DNA of 64,000 nucleotides from contig JAIWZP010000035.1 of assembly GCA_025201375.1 (NCBI GenBank), forward strand, positions 1 through 64,000, given 5' to 3'. Made by a program: the position numbers and the translations under genes. Below are positions 25,491 through 37,417 of the stretch, one piece after another (within the stretch, counting starts at the first letter, position 1; each line of letters begins with the position of its first letter). The notes beneath the pieces were generated by a model. That model did no database searches. It saw nothing but the letters and a program-made list of their open reading frames with translations, and was not told the DNA's origin. Source of the stretch: Gongronella butleri. Taxonomy: Eukaryota; Mucoromycota; Mucoromycetes; Mucorales; Cunninghamellaceae.

Positions 25491-28290
25491 GAGAGCGCGT
25501 GCACGCGATGCGCGTTGCCTTGCCTTGTTACCGGCTCGCACACGCTGTTTCTCCCCCCAATTCCTTTCTGTTTGCTCTTTTTTAGCCAACACTCGTGCCC
25601 ATTCGTTTCCTAAATCTGTGGTCCTGTCTCCCCGAGGTATCCCCCACCCTTTTTTTTTTTTTCTCTTTTTCCCCTTGCCTTCTCGATCGTGAATGTGAGT
25701 TACAAAGAATAAAATCGGGTTCATCAACGTTCTCTCCCCGCTTTTTTTTTTTTGACGGACGCGGCTTGCACTGTAGAACCTATACACGTTTGCTCTCTCC
25801 TCTGCCCTCGCTTCTCTCATTTGATTTTCCCCTAAGTTTAAAAAGCGAGAGTTGCATGCCAACATATTGCACTTGTCGCCTTGTGACACGCGCAATAATA
25901 ATGTCGCTCTTTTTATCATTGCCTTTTCCGTGCATGAAATCGGCAGCGCAAATTCACCTCCGCCAAAACCTTGCTCCTCTTTTCGTGCAGCTGGGAATCC
26001 AGTCGAATTCCAACCCCAGTCTGTGCATAAGATGTGATCAAAGAGGGGATTAGGCCCAAAATAACAAAAAAAAATCCAATTGCTTTGATTTAAATCAGCG
26101 CGTCCAAGGGGCCGTGCAGCATCGGGCTGCATGACCTAGGCTTGTGGAGTAAAAAGCTTCGACATTGAGCGAATAAAGAAAGGAGATCGGCATTACCCCC
26201 CCTCCATGCATTCCGTCGTTCTCCCCATTTTGCGTCTCATTCGACCCTCTCCCTTGAAAAAAAAGACATTTAGGGAGTCAAGCAAACGGGGAAAAGGCGT
26301 GATGATTCTTGTTCGTGTTGCTGATCCTTGATTTTTTTTCTTTACGAGGTATTACTGCGGTGTCATCATGCGTGATTGGATGCTCAGTGCAAAAAATAAA
26401 ATAAAAAATAAATAAATAATAGGAGGAAAAAAGCGTCGCTTTTTAGAGTTGAGAACTGCAAGCGCACTGACAATGACACACAGGTGTTGGGGGAGTCCGA
26501 GACATGGCTGTCCCAAGCAATCAAAAAACGCGTGTGTCACGATCTACGGCTCGTTTTACTTGGGAGACTGACATAAAAATGGCAACTTTTACAATGGCCG
26601 GCCCATCATTACACCTATCAGAGCACGAGCCATGAGAAAAGCCAGCAACTTACCGTGACGTGAAAAAAAAAAAAAACGTGGCCCTATTTTATTCTTTATT
26701 TTGTACCACATTGCGCCCAGATGTTCTTTTTTCTATCATCTCACGTTCATTATGGTGAGTTGAGCCAGGGAAACGATCTTATTTAAGGAACAAGGGGGGT
26801 CATTGCGCGTGCAGTCTTGCCCTGACAAAAAAACGCGTGTTTCACGCGCGAACGAGCACACTTTTTAAACTTGTTCAAAATCGGGATGCCACGCGCATCG
26901 TGCGTCCAAGGTTGACAATGAGGCGCGGTCCTCAATCAATAAAAAAGCAAAATGAAGAGCCGCTATGATCTTTTTTCATATTAGTGAGTGCAAGATGCCC
27001 AGTGATGGACATGGTTGCACCACCACGTTTACGCACGTCAACGCTGTTGTTGAACTTTATTTGCAGAGTAGAGGTTCTCACCCGGGCAATAAGGTTGCCG
27101 CCCATCCTTTTTCACCAATTCCCCACTTTTTTTTTTTTTTTTTTTTTTTGCTCGGCATGATTTGCTTGTCCTTTTCTCTGGATGACAAACTTATTTTCAC
27201 GCGAGGCGCGCGCAGCTCAGCCTCTGACAATGGCTAAAAGGGGATGCATGAAGGGGAAGAGGACCCATCACCACCCAAACATTTCTCTCTTTTTTTTTCT
27301 AACTTGGATTCTAAATTTTTTTTGGGGGAGAGGACCATCACCTGGATCGTGTCCTATTGTTATATTCATCGACACGGGCCCAAAGCGCTGGCATGTGCTT
27401 TTCTTGTGCCTAATTGACGTTCGTTTGGCATAGCTCCGAACGATCGGTTTGCATGAACCTTCTTTCCGAAATCCAAGCTCCGGCGCGCAGGCCAAGCAAA
27501 AGCACGCCCCCTCCCCCCAATTCCAACTGGAAAATGTTGCACAAGCTTTAACACAACCGGGAGGGCATGTGCCTCGCGTCAGATTTTCTGGGTTGTGGAT
27601 GATCACGAAAAGAAAATCGAAAAAACGAAGAAAAAAAAAAGAAAAAAGAGACAACGTGTGCACACTTCTCGCAAATTGAGCGCGCGTGGTTGCATGCAAG
27701 TCAATGCAAGGCGCGTCGCACGTTGATTAATAATGACAGGGCGGGCCGATCATGCGTGCAGCTCATAAAAAAAAAATCACACGCTCGATGCCAATGCATG
27801 TCGCTTGGCATGGTCTCGCCCCCGCCTTTTTTTTTTATTTGGTGGTGAGAACGGGACACACACAGCCCTTTTACTCTTTATTCACCAGCCATGTACACGT
27901 GACGAGGAAAAAGGGTTGCTTGGTGTTCAGGTCACCACGCTGAATTCATGAGTTGACTGGGCCGTCATGCCAAAATAAGGAAATTAGGCGAACAAGGTTC
28001 AACATGACGTAGTGGACTGTCTAAATCATTCTCGTGTCACACGACTGAGAAAGAAAACAAAAGACAGCAACAGCAAAATGGATACAGTAACAAAAAAAAA
28101 AGGAACTTGGCTTGCTCAATTGAAATTTCCGAGCCGGACCGGCACGCGTCGCGTGACCCCCCAAAAAAGCAGGCACCAAGAAAAATCTCAGCCCGCCCTT
28201 TTCCACCGTCTCTCTCGTTTTTACAACACTTGACATACAACGAAAGGGCCATTTTGACGATACCTCTCGAGCGGCTTTCTCTCCACACGC
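25491..28290. other. gene-poor region upstream of the crotonase gene
   Basis: About 2.8 kb with no supportable gene. It contains homopolymer tracts (25651-25662, 27126-27149) and scattered ACGCGT-containing words (for example 26829 and 26526). The long - strand frame to 26132 owes its length to A/T tracts and has no motif. Confidence 0.4.
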
Positions 28291-30490
28291 ATGAAACACC
28301 TCGTCCGCCTTTTCCCGCTCGCCAATGTTGCTGCCACTCGCTCGTTTGTCCGTCCTATCCACACGACACCGGTAAAAAAAATCCTTGAGATAACCGCTTT
28401 GCGACCCTCCCTGCTTCTTTTTGTTCACCCTGGCCCCTGTTTTTTCTTTTGCCTGCTGCCACCCTTTTGTGTAGTTCACCACGGCACTGAATGAGCCGGA
28501 GGACACGGAAGTGCCAAAGGTAAAACAAGAAACCAGCGCAAAATTCGACAAAAAAGTTACTCACGACCCGTTTTTTTTCAGACGCAAGTCCTCCATCAGA
28601 AGCTGTCAGGTGCTCGTATGTTTATCCTCAACCGCCCTGAGAAGCTCAATGCCCTGACTATCAGCATGATACGCAATATTATGCCTCAGCTCAAGGTGAG
28701 ATAAAAAAAGCGCAAAGACAAAGCGTGGCAATTACTCATTTTCTCCATTTTATTTCTTCTTTTGCGCAGGCATGGGACGTGTCAAAGCTGTCCAAGGTGA
28801 TCATTATGAAAGGCATGGGCGAGGGGCGGCTCAGCGTCGGCGATGATGTCTTGGGTAAAGTCATTGGAAGCAAAAAAAAAAAAAAAAGAAAAAAAAAAAG
28901 AAATGAGGCAAAATGCGCCGTTATTAACCGCTTGATTTTATTACGCCATTGTTTAGACCTTGTGCAGAAGGTCAAAAACAAAGATCCCGATGCACTCTAC
29001 TACTTTCAGGAGAAATCCGTGCTGATCCAGATGATCTCGACATTAGCCACACCCTATGTCTCCATTTTGGATGGCTATGCGCGTAAGTGGCCACGCGACG
29101 CGTCAATCGCGACACGTAAAAAGCGCACCAGACACGACCGTTGACCCGAGTTCTTATAGTGGGTGGAGCCCTGGGGCTGTTTGGCCACGCACCATTCCGT
29201 GTTGCCACGGAAAAGACGATTTTCGCTATGCCGGAGCCGACGCTGGGCGTCATCTTCAATGCTGGCGCTAGCTTTTTCCTGCCACGTTTGGACGGTGCCA
29301 TTGGCACGTACCTGGCCCTGACAGGGAGCCGTGTCGAGGGCCTGGACACTTTGTAAGCTTAGGGATGGAGCGTGGCGCCGCGGGGTGCGCGCGCCACGCG
29401 CCTTGTGCGTATGGCATTTGGTCATGAACTCAAAAAAAAGGGGGGAGCGGGCGAGCGAACGATAGATTGGACGTGGTCTCATTTTTTTTATTTTTTTGCT
29501 AGTTACACGGGTATCACGACACATTATGTGCCCTCGTCACGCTTGCAGGCACTAGAAGAGAAGCTGATTGATCTGGAAACGTCGGAGCATGACATCATCC
29601 AGCGTGTGTTGGAAAAATTTGTGGAACCGGTGCCAGCAAAGCGGATCGGGTTTGGATCAGGCATCCGGCTGGCCATGGATCGTTGTTTCCAGCACGACAC
29701 ACTCGAAGAAATCCTAAAAGCCCTGGATGATGAAAAACAGACACCATGGACGCGCGAAACAAAACACAAACTCTTATCCATGTCACCCACCAGTCTGCGC
29801 GTCACACTAAAGGCTCTGCGCAAGGGCAGGTCCATGTCGCTGGATGAATGTTTGAAAATGGAATTCGACCTCATGCAAAAATTCTTGGTAAGGGCCACTT
29901 CCCCCAATTCTCATTTTTGCACTACCTCCTCTTTCTCCCCGCCCTTGGCTTCTTCGCTCCGTCCCTCCCCCCATCCCATCCATCCCAACACGGGAATCCA
30001 TTGTATTTTGTCGACCATCCACGTGCCAAGGACAATGGGGAACTGAACACGCGTCGTGCCACCTTTTTTTTTTTTTTTTTTTTAGGTGACCAAGGATTTT
30101 TACGAGGGCGTGGATGCCATGCTTGTGCAAAAGCCAAGGCGGAAACCGACGTGGCAGCCAGCAAGCCTGCATGACGTCTCGGATGCCGATATTGATGAGG
30201 TGTACTTTAATCGCCCGGCGCCCAATGCGCTTGCACTGCCAGGCGTCGTCGACATCCACAAGTTGCCGTATTCCCGCTTTGCGCTGCCCACCGAGGAAGA
30301 TGTGCGTCTCGCCGTCACTGGTGAGGGGGCTGAATTCGGCATTGAGGGTCGCCTGTCCATTCCTGAAGACGTCATCTCCTGGTTTGAAAAGGGCCATCGC
30401 AACAAACTCGGCGTCAAGGAAAAAGTACAAGAAATTCTCGATCGCAAGACCATCCTCGACAACGACAAGACACTCCAGTGGCAGCCATGA
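28291..30490 (+). CDS. HIBCH/Ehd3-like crotonase-fold protein, likely mitochondrial (mS47-like), active site altered
   Basis: Eight exons: 28291-28371, 28475-28519, 28582-28695, 28770-28854, 28957-29082, 29160-29352, 29503-29887, 30086-30490; 477 residues. MKHLVRLFPLANVAATRSF is a good mitochondrial presequence. The crotonase fold shows in FILNRPEKLNALT, GGALGLFGHAPFRVATEKTIFAMPE and FLPRLDG, and the ending (LGVKEKVQEILDRKT) matches 3-hydroxyisobutyryl-CoA hydrolases of the valine pathway and their mitoribosomal relative mS47 (yeast Ehd3). Glu176 aligns with catalytic Glu169 of human HIBCH, but the partner Asp177 of the PDVG motif is Asn184 (FNAG). The first oxyanion loop is also unusual (GEGRLSVGDD instead of FCAGGD). 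A structural rather than catalytic role is plausible. Confidence 0.85.
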
Positions 30491-31020
30491 GCTTCTTGTG
30501 TGCCATTTACGCTGCACATTTGCAAGATGCCCCCGCCGGCTGCATCAATTTTCCGCTTCTTCTCCTCTTCCCTCCCCCCCCCATCTCCCATATTTGTGTA
30601 TACCTCACTCTCACTTCCTCTCAATCTTCATTTGTAATGCATCCATAAAAAGTGACCCGTGCCTCATTCTTTAATGTGGAACACGCACTTAAAAAAGTAA
30701 CACGAGCCATGCTCTTTTATTTTATGCGCGCCATTGTACTCTTTGCGTAGCACTCTGTCGTGTCACGGACGCAGGGTCAGACATGTGTTGTGTGCCTCGC
30801 CGTAACACCTATTCTGAGTGACATTGCAATAAAAAAGTGCATCCCAATGATGACATTTTGACAAATCAGTTCAAATTTGAAGCCTTGCTTGACAATGGTC
30901 TAGCCGACCCCCGGTTTTAATCAAGTTTACTTTACAAACATGCAACCAATATGATAAATACACCACTCTCAAGGCACTGGCTGAACACCGTGGCCTAGGG
31001 TTGCGCATGCGTGGGTTCGT
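30491..31020. other. intergenic 3' region
   Basis: About 530 bp after the crotonase-like gene. It is C/T-rich at first (30560-30630), then AT-rich. No exon is seen. Confidence 0.4.
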
Positions 31021-31024
31021 GGCC

Positions 31025-31700
31025 AAAATAAAAATTGGGAAAAATGAGTCTCCAGAATTCCTCCAAACTTGCACACAATAGGCAGCGCAGGGAGAAATTG
31101 CGAAACATGCCAAAAAAGAGTGAGGTTGACCTGCTGGTTGGCAAGCAATTCTTTCTTTTAGGATAAGCTTTGACAACGAATGGCACGCGGAAGCGCGTCT
31201 TTGGAGCCGCGCCGACGCGTCCATTAGCAAAAGAAGTTCCGCATGCGTGTATTTGGCTTGAAACTGGTGCCCTTAAATTAAAGTCTGACGCGTTTTTTCA
31301 CGCGTTCAAGTTGCCCCACAAACAAACTGTTCGCATCAATTCTTTCTGGAACTCGCTTTTTGAAGTGATCATTGATGGCCACGTACGCAACAGATCGTGC
31401 TCATTCTTGTGAGCCGCGTTTCCAGGATATGCGGCCAGGCTTTGTCGAGATAGCCTTGTGACAAAAATACAAAGCGGATTGCACTTTACGCGAATACCAG
31501 TCAATGGAGCCCTGGGTTTCATGGCATTTTTATCCGTAAATGGATGCATTCTGCCATAGGGTTGAATGGTGCGGCGACCGGAGGACCTCAGTTTCATGCT
31601 TTTAAAATCCATGACTGTACCCCTTGGAAAATCGGTGGAAAATCGTGCTTTTTGCAATTCGACATGGGGCGCCGTCGAGTACTCTCAGCTTCACAAAACT
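31025..31700 (+). repeat. repeat family copy B, conserved blocks
   Basis: Same order of blocks as copies A and C. Block 1 (about 31045-31200) encodes SLQNSSKLAH and DLLVGKQF. Block 2 (about 31364-31420) encodes MATYATDRAHS, matching MSTYAA of the other copies. Block 3 (about 31520-31650) encodes GLNGAATGGPQF and CTPWKIGG. Internal stops show that it is not a functional gene as it stands. It is on the + strand, opposite to copy A. Confidence 0.6.
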
Positions 31701-32825
31701 TTGACATGTTGGCATTTTGCTCTTTCTCTTTTCATAAAAAAAGAAAAAACCGCGGGTCAATCTGGCCGTTGACGAGAAAAGCGACATTTTCCTATAAATT
31801 CACAATTTTGTCACTAGCGCGTCATGTTGTTGCTCAATCATACTCAAAACCTGCAAGTCGCAAGAGACGTACAAGGGTGTCATTTCGTGCCTGCCCGGCA
31901 ACGCTGACGCGCAACATTTGCACACTTGCAACGCCCAATCAAACATTTCAGCTTCATTTTTCTCGGCAATGGACAAGACAAAGGGTGGCATGCTTCTGTG
32001 ACCATAGATGCAGAATTCGATTCTCTATTGGATGAACCCAGTTTCATCAGTGCATGACCAAAACTGACGAAGAAATTCCGTTTTCTAAATTTTGGCTTTG
32101 ATCACTCATTCCTCGAAAACGGCTCGATCGACCCCTGATTTTTATTGCAGATTTGCTTAAAAAGATGAGGTCAACGCATCTAATGACCGGCTTCTCAGAT
32201 CTCCAATGAGTAGGTTGCCAAACGGATTTGAGAGGCCTGAACCTCTCAAAGCGGGAGACCCTCCAGATACATTTTGACCTGACCCACCTTTTTTTTTTCT
32301 AAATTTGAAAAAAAAATCGTCACCAAGGACTCACTCATCGCAGCGCCACAAAACTTTTACATGTAGTGTATGTTGCCCCTCTCTTTTCAGAAAAAAATAA
32401 AAAATCAAAGGTCAATCATGTGGTTTGTCGGGAAGCACGACGTTGCTGAAAATTTGGCTGTAGCGCGTTTTTGTACAAATCTTTTCGCGGTAAAATCACG
32501 ATTCGATCAACGCCAAACTTTGCCACTTGGCTATTTCAGCGTCTTGCTTTAAAGGAAAAATTAAAAAACGAGAGGTTGATAGGGCCGTTTTCGTGGCATG
32601 CACCGTGTTCAAGAATTGTCACAAATTCAAAGATGAACAACACAAATCATGATTCGATTGCCTCCCAACCTTTACTCTTTTACTATTTCGCCGCGCCTTT
32701 TTCAACAAGATATTGAAAACCAGAGATTCACTGGATCATTGTGCAGATTAATTCGAAATCTCGACATTTTTACAAATGCAGAATCAAACGACACAAATCA
32801 TCATGGTTGAGTCGTCTAAAAGCTG
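31692..32825 (+). repeat. degenerate direct repeats downstream of copy B
   Basis: At least three successive units of about 165 bp (about 32346-32510, 32511-32675, 32676-32825), and an earlier related unit at about 31692-31850. Each has a CCAAACTTT/CACAAAACTTT-like start, a T-rich then A-rich segment, GGTCAAT/GGTTGAT, and near its end AAATCA(C/T)GATTCGAT or similar. Units are strongly diverged and were aligned only by eye. No coding function is recognised. Confidence 0.45.
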
Positions 32826-33070
32826 CTACACGAGCTGGGGCGTGACACCGACATTAAACGGACGCAAAAAAAAAATACGATACACTAAATAAAGCGGCAC
32901 GTAAACACCTCAAAAAATCATGAAAATTGCGTTTCCGTGCGTTTCCTCATGGGAGAAAAGACAAAAATAACAAAGTTTTCGCGCATTTTCTGGATGATGC
33001 TAAGCAATTTTATTACGATCAGAAGATTGTATTCACTGTCCGATGAAGATAAAGATGGTAAAGATGGAAT

Positions 33071-36000
33071 TCATTTATACGTTTTTGGCGCTAAGCCAAG
33101 TTCTCTGCGCAGCTTGTTGTGTTTTGGCGGGCCTTTCTTTTTAATTGGACGGCGACCAATATCAGCGTACGGGTCGTTGCTTTCATAGATGCGCTGATCG
33201 ATGTTTTCCACATGTTCTTGCCACGATTGCCCGGTGTCTTCGGGTCGATTGTCCGTCGGCGGTGGGAGCAGATCTTCAGCGGACGAATCCCAATGGAATT
33301 GCACTTCAGATGGCCGTTTCTTGCCTTTGCCAGCTTGCAAAGTGGGATCAGGGGGAAATTCTTGCGGAACGTGACGTTTGGTACCATGAAATTTCGTGGC
33401 TGGCGAGGAGGACGAGGACGATTCAGAGGTTGATGCTGCATACGGGTGTGCAAATGGATCGCTCATGACCCCCTGAGCGACGGCTGAGGCAGCGATGGAG
33501 GCAGCAGCGGCCGAGGCAGCAAGCGCCTTGTTGTAAAGCGGGCGTTCAATGGGATCGTACGTCATGGTCGAAGCTTCCGACGATCGTGGGGCCGCTGTTG
33601 GCAATTCTTGATTGATTGATCGCAAAGACGGATGTACAAAGGCAGGGCCAATTCTCGGCCTGTTGTTTCTGACAAGTTTTTTTTCTTTGCATGCCGACGA
33701 TTGCGACGAAGGGGAGAAGAACCCCTGGGACATTGGAGGCACTAACGCATCAATTGGCGCAAACAGAGGCTGGTGCTCGGGCACAACGCGATTCTTTCTA
33801 TTGAGACTGTGGCGACCGCCATCTTCCTGCACTGACAGCGACGAAAGAGTGGATGATGTCGAGGCAGAGGCGCGGGGAGCAACTGATGCGTCTGCAAGAG
33901 GCGCAAAAAATGAAATTGGCACGTGCGTGCTTTCTGATGACGCGGAAGCCACCACAGGCTGGGACGCTGATGGTGGTGCATCGCTTTCAGGCTCTTCAAA
34001 TAGCATTCTGAGCTCAGGGTCAATCACGGGCCGCCGGTCCACCACAAATTGGTGAGGTTGATTTGCTGATGCCACTTGCTGAGGAGTTGGTGTCGATGCT
34101 TGCGATGGGCTGCTGGCCGCTGCCATGCTTGAGATGTCTTCAAAGAATGGATGCGCTTCCATCAGCGGACTGGCGCTTGGCGGGATGGCGCTTTCACGTT
34201 GCACTTTCTCAAGCGAAGCAGAAAAAGCAGGCGAGATTGCACTCAATCGGTCATTGAGCGAAAATGGGCGTCGCAGAGGGCGTGAACGCTCGGCCAATGT
34301 TGCTGATTTCTTGTTGTTGGTCAAAACGGGCGCAACATGTTCATCATTCGAAGTTGGCGCTGAACTTGCGGCTTGTGTCGGGCGCAACTCTTCCGTTTTT
34401 GTTTCAACCAAGCTTGATTCACTAGCACTAGACTCTGCTTTGCATCTGTTGGAGGTTGTCTCGTCGTAATTGCTGCCATTCGAGAGGTCGCGATGCCGCT
34501 TCTTGAGCACAGACGCCTTTTCGTCTTGATTTGCACCGTTCAAAGGCGTGCTTTGCGTCTCCATCGCGACAATTGCCTCTGGATACTGCGAAGTGTGGAT
34601 CGTCGGAACTTGTTGAGGCACATTCATAACGTTGATCTGTGCGTTCCCCATAAACAATGATTGGGGAGCCTCCACTATAGGTATTTCAGTTCCCATGGTG
34701 GTGGCCATTGGCAACAAGATAGACTCTGCTGCTGGTGGCGGCGCCAGAGGTGATGGCGTGTCAGGAATAATGGGCATTGCTTGTTGAATTGTCGTAAAAA
34801 AGGACGGGATGCCCTCCATCATGGACATTTGTTGAACAGGCGTCGCCGAGAACCAAGGAGTGGCTTCCATTGGCAGTGGCTGGCTGGGTACCACAGGCAT
34901 CGGCTCATTCGGGAATAGCGAGTTGCCCTGAGAATTGAAAAAATTGAATTGCAACGTGGAATTCAATTCCATCGGCATTGATGACTGTTGCACAGCACCT
35001 GCTTGCATTGAATGCTGCCGATTGAACATGGATGCCCATTGCCAATGAATTTCATTCAGTGGTGGAAGCTGTGAATTGGTGTCCATGCCCATTGACTGCA
35101 CGGAGTTCGTTTGAATTGGCTGTAAATTGGACTCTAGCGTGTCAGGGACCGCTTGTTGCCTGTAAAGTAGCTCGAACGAATCAATCATGGCTTGCAACGG
35201 TCTGTGTCCAATGGCGGGCGTGGTGGCCAGAGCCGGCATTGGAGACTCGTGCACCAATTGAGCCGCGGATTCCATGGATGAATGAATTTCTTCAGGCACT
35301 CCTTCTGCCGGATTGTTGCCAGTAAGCGCTTGTCTTGAACTCGCCGTGGTCGGGCTGTCCATGGCAATTTCTGGCGAATTTAGGATTTCAGGAAGTGACT
35401 CTGGGTTCTCCTGGGGCGAATCGGGCTCTTCATGATCCACAGGCAAAGCCGTCTCGCGTTCAGACTCCAAAATTGACGCGTCGTCTCCCGTCGATGCATT
35501 CCAAGCTTCAGGTAAAATAGGCGCACGGACGTCTAGAGACGCATCAATGGCAACATCTTGTGTGTCCACGCCAGAAGAATTTGGCTGTGATGATACAGGG
35601 CTGGTCAAACTGATTGGCGAGGATAGTAAAGAAAGGCCGTCCAGCGAGAAAGACGCGCGTGGCGAGGTCGAAGCGTCAATCATTGCTGAAACGCGTGGCG
35701 AGTTGGAAGCATCAACCGAGATTGGCGCGCGCGGCGACGTTGCAGCGTCAATTCCAATAGGCGCAATTAGCGTGTTGAGGAATTCAAATCTTGAAGCGGG
35801 GCCAACAGCTGCTTGATTCACGATCTTGCCATGCACGTCTTGTGCAGCGACTGTCGGAGCGACCCTCGCCAACACCTGTTTCCAAGAAGAATCTGTTTGC
35901 ACTCCCACGTCTATGCTCTGAGGAGCTGGATGGACATTGGGAAGCGTGTTGTCGTGAATAATCTTGGGTTTGAATTGCATTGGATCGGAATGCAAGGTTA

Positions 36001-36794
36001 GCTGGTGAAAAAGAAAAAAAAAGAAAAAAATTAAATGAGACGCGACATTTTTTGGCATGATTTTTCATTACCGTGCTTTTTCGAGCAAATTCAACGGCAC
36101 GGCATCCAAGATCAAACAATGGAAGCACTTGAGCAAGCAAGACAAGCACAGCAAGAAGAATGATGGTGGCCATGCCGCGTAAAAGCTTGAGCAATCCACC
36201 AAAATGCGCATCTTGCTCCAATTGCATCTCGCTGTAATACCAACCAATGGCCCTGCATATGTTGATGATCGTGTCGAACACGTAATGCGCGACGTGCCGC
36301 ACAATGGAAAAAAGCGCGCAGATGACAAGCAGGACCATGTAGGTGACAATGTTCGCGATTGACTCGGGAGTTGCCTTGCGGAATGCTTTTCCAATCGAGA
36401 CAATGTCAGCGGGGATGACACGAACGCGGCCATCCTTGCCGTCCCTTGCATGGTGAACTGAATTTTCCACAATGGCACCGCATATGATAATGAAAAATTG
36501 CTGAATACTTTGATTGGCCGAGTGTGCCATCGTGAGTATGGCTTGGACATCTGCAAACAGTTCGGACGCGCCGTCTCCAGGCCTCGCGTTGGACACGGCC
36601 GTCGAGCCCGTCGCGGACGCGTCGATGATGCCAAACAATTGCGACAACACCGGAAAAATGATCCAAAAGATCACCAGTGCCGTCCCTGCAAAAATGGCAA
36701 CGAACCATCTCGATGGTATCATAGCATAGATGGAATTGAAGACCACAGTAGGCTCGGACGGAAGAAGAGCGTGGCTGAGAGGTAACGCGAACAT
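33071..36794 (-). CDS. large unknown protein: N-terminal membrane segments plus long disordered tail
   Basis: Exons 36794-36072 and 36001-33071 give 1217 residues. I do not recognise a family. The first 241 residues contain several hydrophobic segments (AIFAGTALVIFWIIFPVLS; YMVLLVICALFSIVRHVAHYV; GMATIILLAVLVLLAQVLPLF), so the protein is probably anchored in a membrane with 3-4 passes. The remaining ~976 residues are low-complexity, rich in Ser, Pro, Ala, Gln and Met. They include a degenerate DA(A/S)xSPR repeat (about 300-345: DAATSPRAP, DASNSPRVS, DASTSPRAS) and a basic, conserved-looking C-terminus (GRRPIKKKGPPKHNKLRRELGL). SP sites suggest regulation by proline-directed kinases. The start was chosen after the T-rich leader. 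Confidence 0.75.
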
Positions 36795-37417
36795 GAAAAA
36801 GAAAAAAAAGAAAAGAAATGGCGAAAAAGAGTGAGAATCAAGGTACCGTACCATTCCTTTTTCTTTTGTGGTCCATTGTACACAGTGACTCCTGATTGCG
36901 TATCTTGATCCCTCTTTGTTTTTATTTTGGGGAGATGGGTGGAAAACCCGTGTCTTGACAACAAAATGAGGCCATCTCCCCTCTTTTGACTTGTAGGCCC
37001 ATTGTGCTTCAGCAGACGCGTCAATTTCCGTTCTCGTCAAGCCCAATGGAAAAGAAGCAATGTTTTATGCCAATGGAAGGTGCCGCTTGAGGTGCACATT
37101 GCATGATGGCGTCGAAAATGGAGACGCGCGCGGTCAAACAAAAAAGAAAGTTGCTGCGGACCCCGTCTTTGGACGCCAGCAGCTTTCATTCTCCGCCAAT
37201 CAGAAGCGGGGGCAGCGGCAAGACAAAAGCGCAACTCGTCGCGGGTGGTTTCTTTTCTTTGTGCGTTTCATTTCTTTTTTCCTTGTTGTACACCCCTTGT
37301 GTTCTTTTGCACCCCCCTTTTTCTTGCTCTTTTTCCGGGTACCTTTATTTTCCCCCAGATTTTCTGTTGTTTGCGTGTCTGTTACTACGGTTTTGCATCG
37401 TTTGACACTTTGTTGCC

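Noticed and set aside
25359..26132. 257-residue - strand frame as one protein
   Set aside because: The upstream part is Lys/Gly-rich low-complexity sequence from homopolymers; only the last 43 residues look protein-like, so only those were listed.
35784..37046. 420-residue - strand frame read without splicing
   Set aside because: Its middle is the true exon of the membrane protein, but both ends read through a T-rich leader and an intron into another frame; the spliced model is better.
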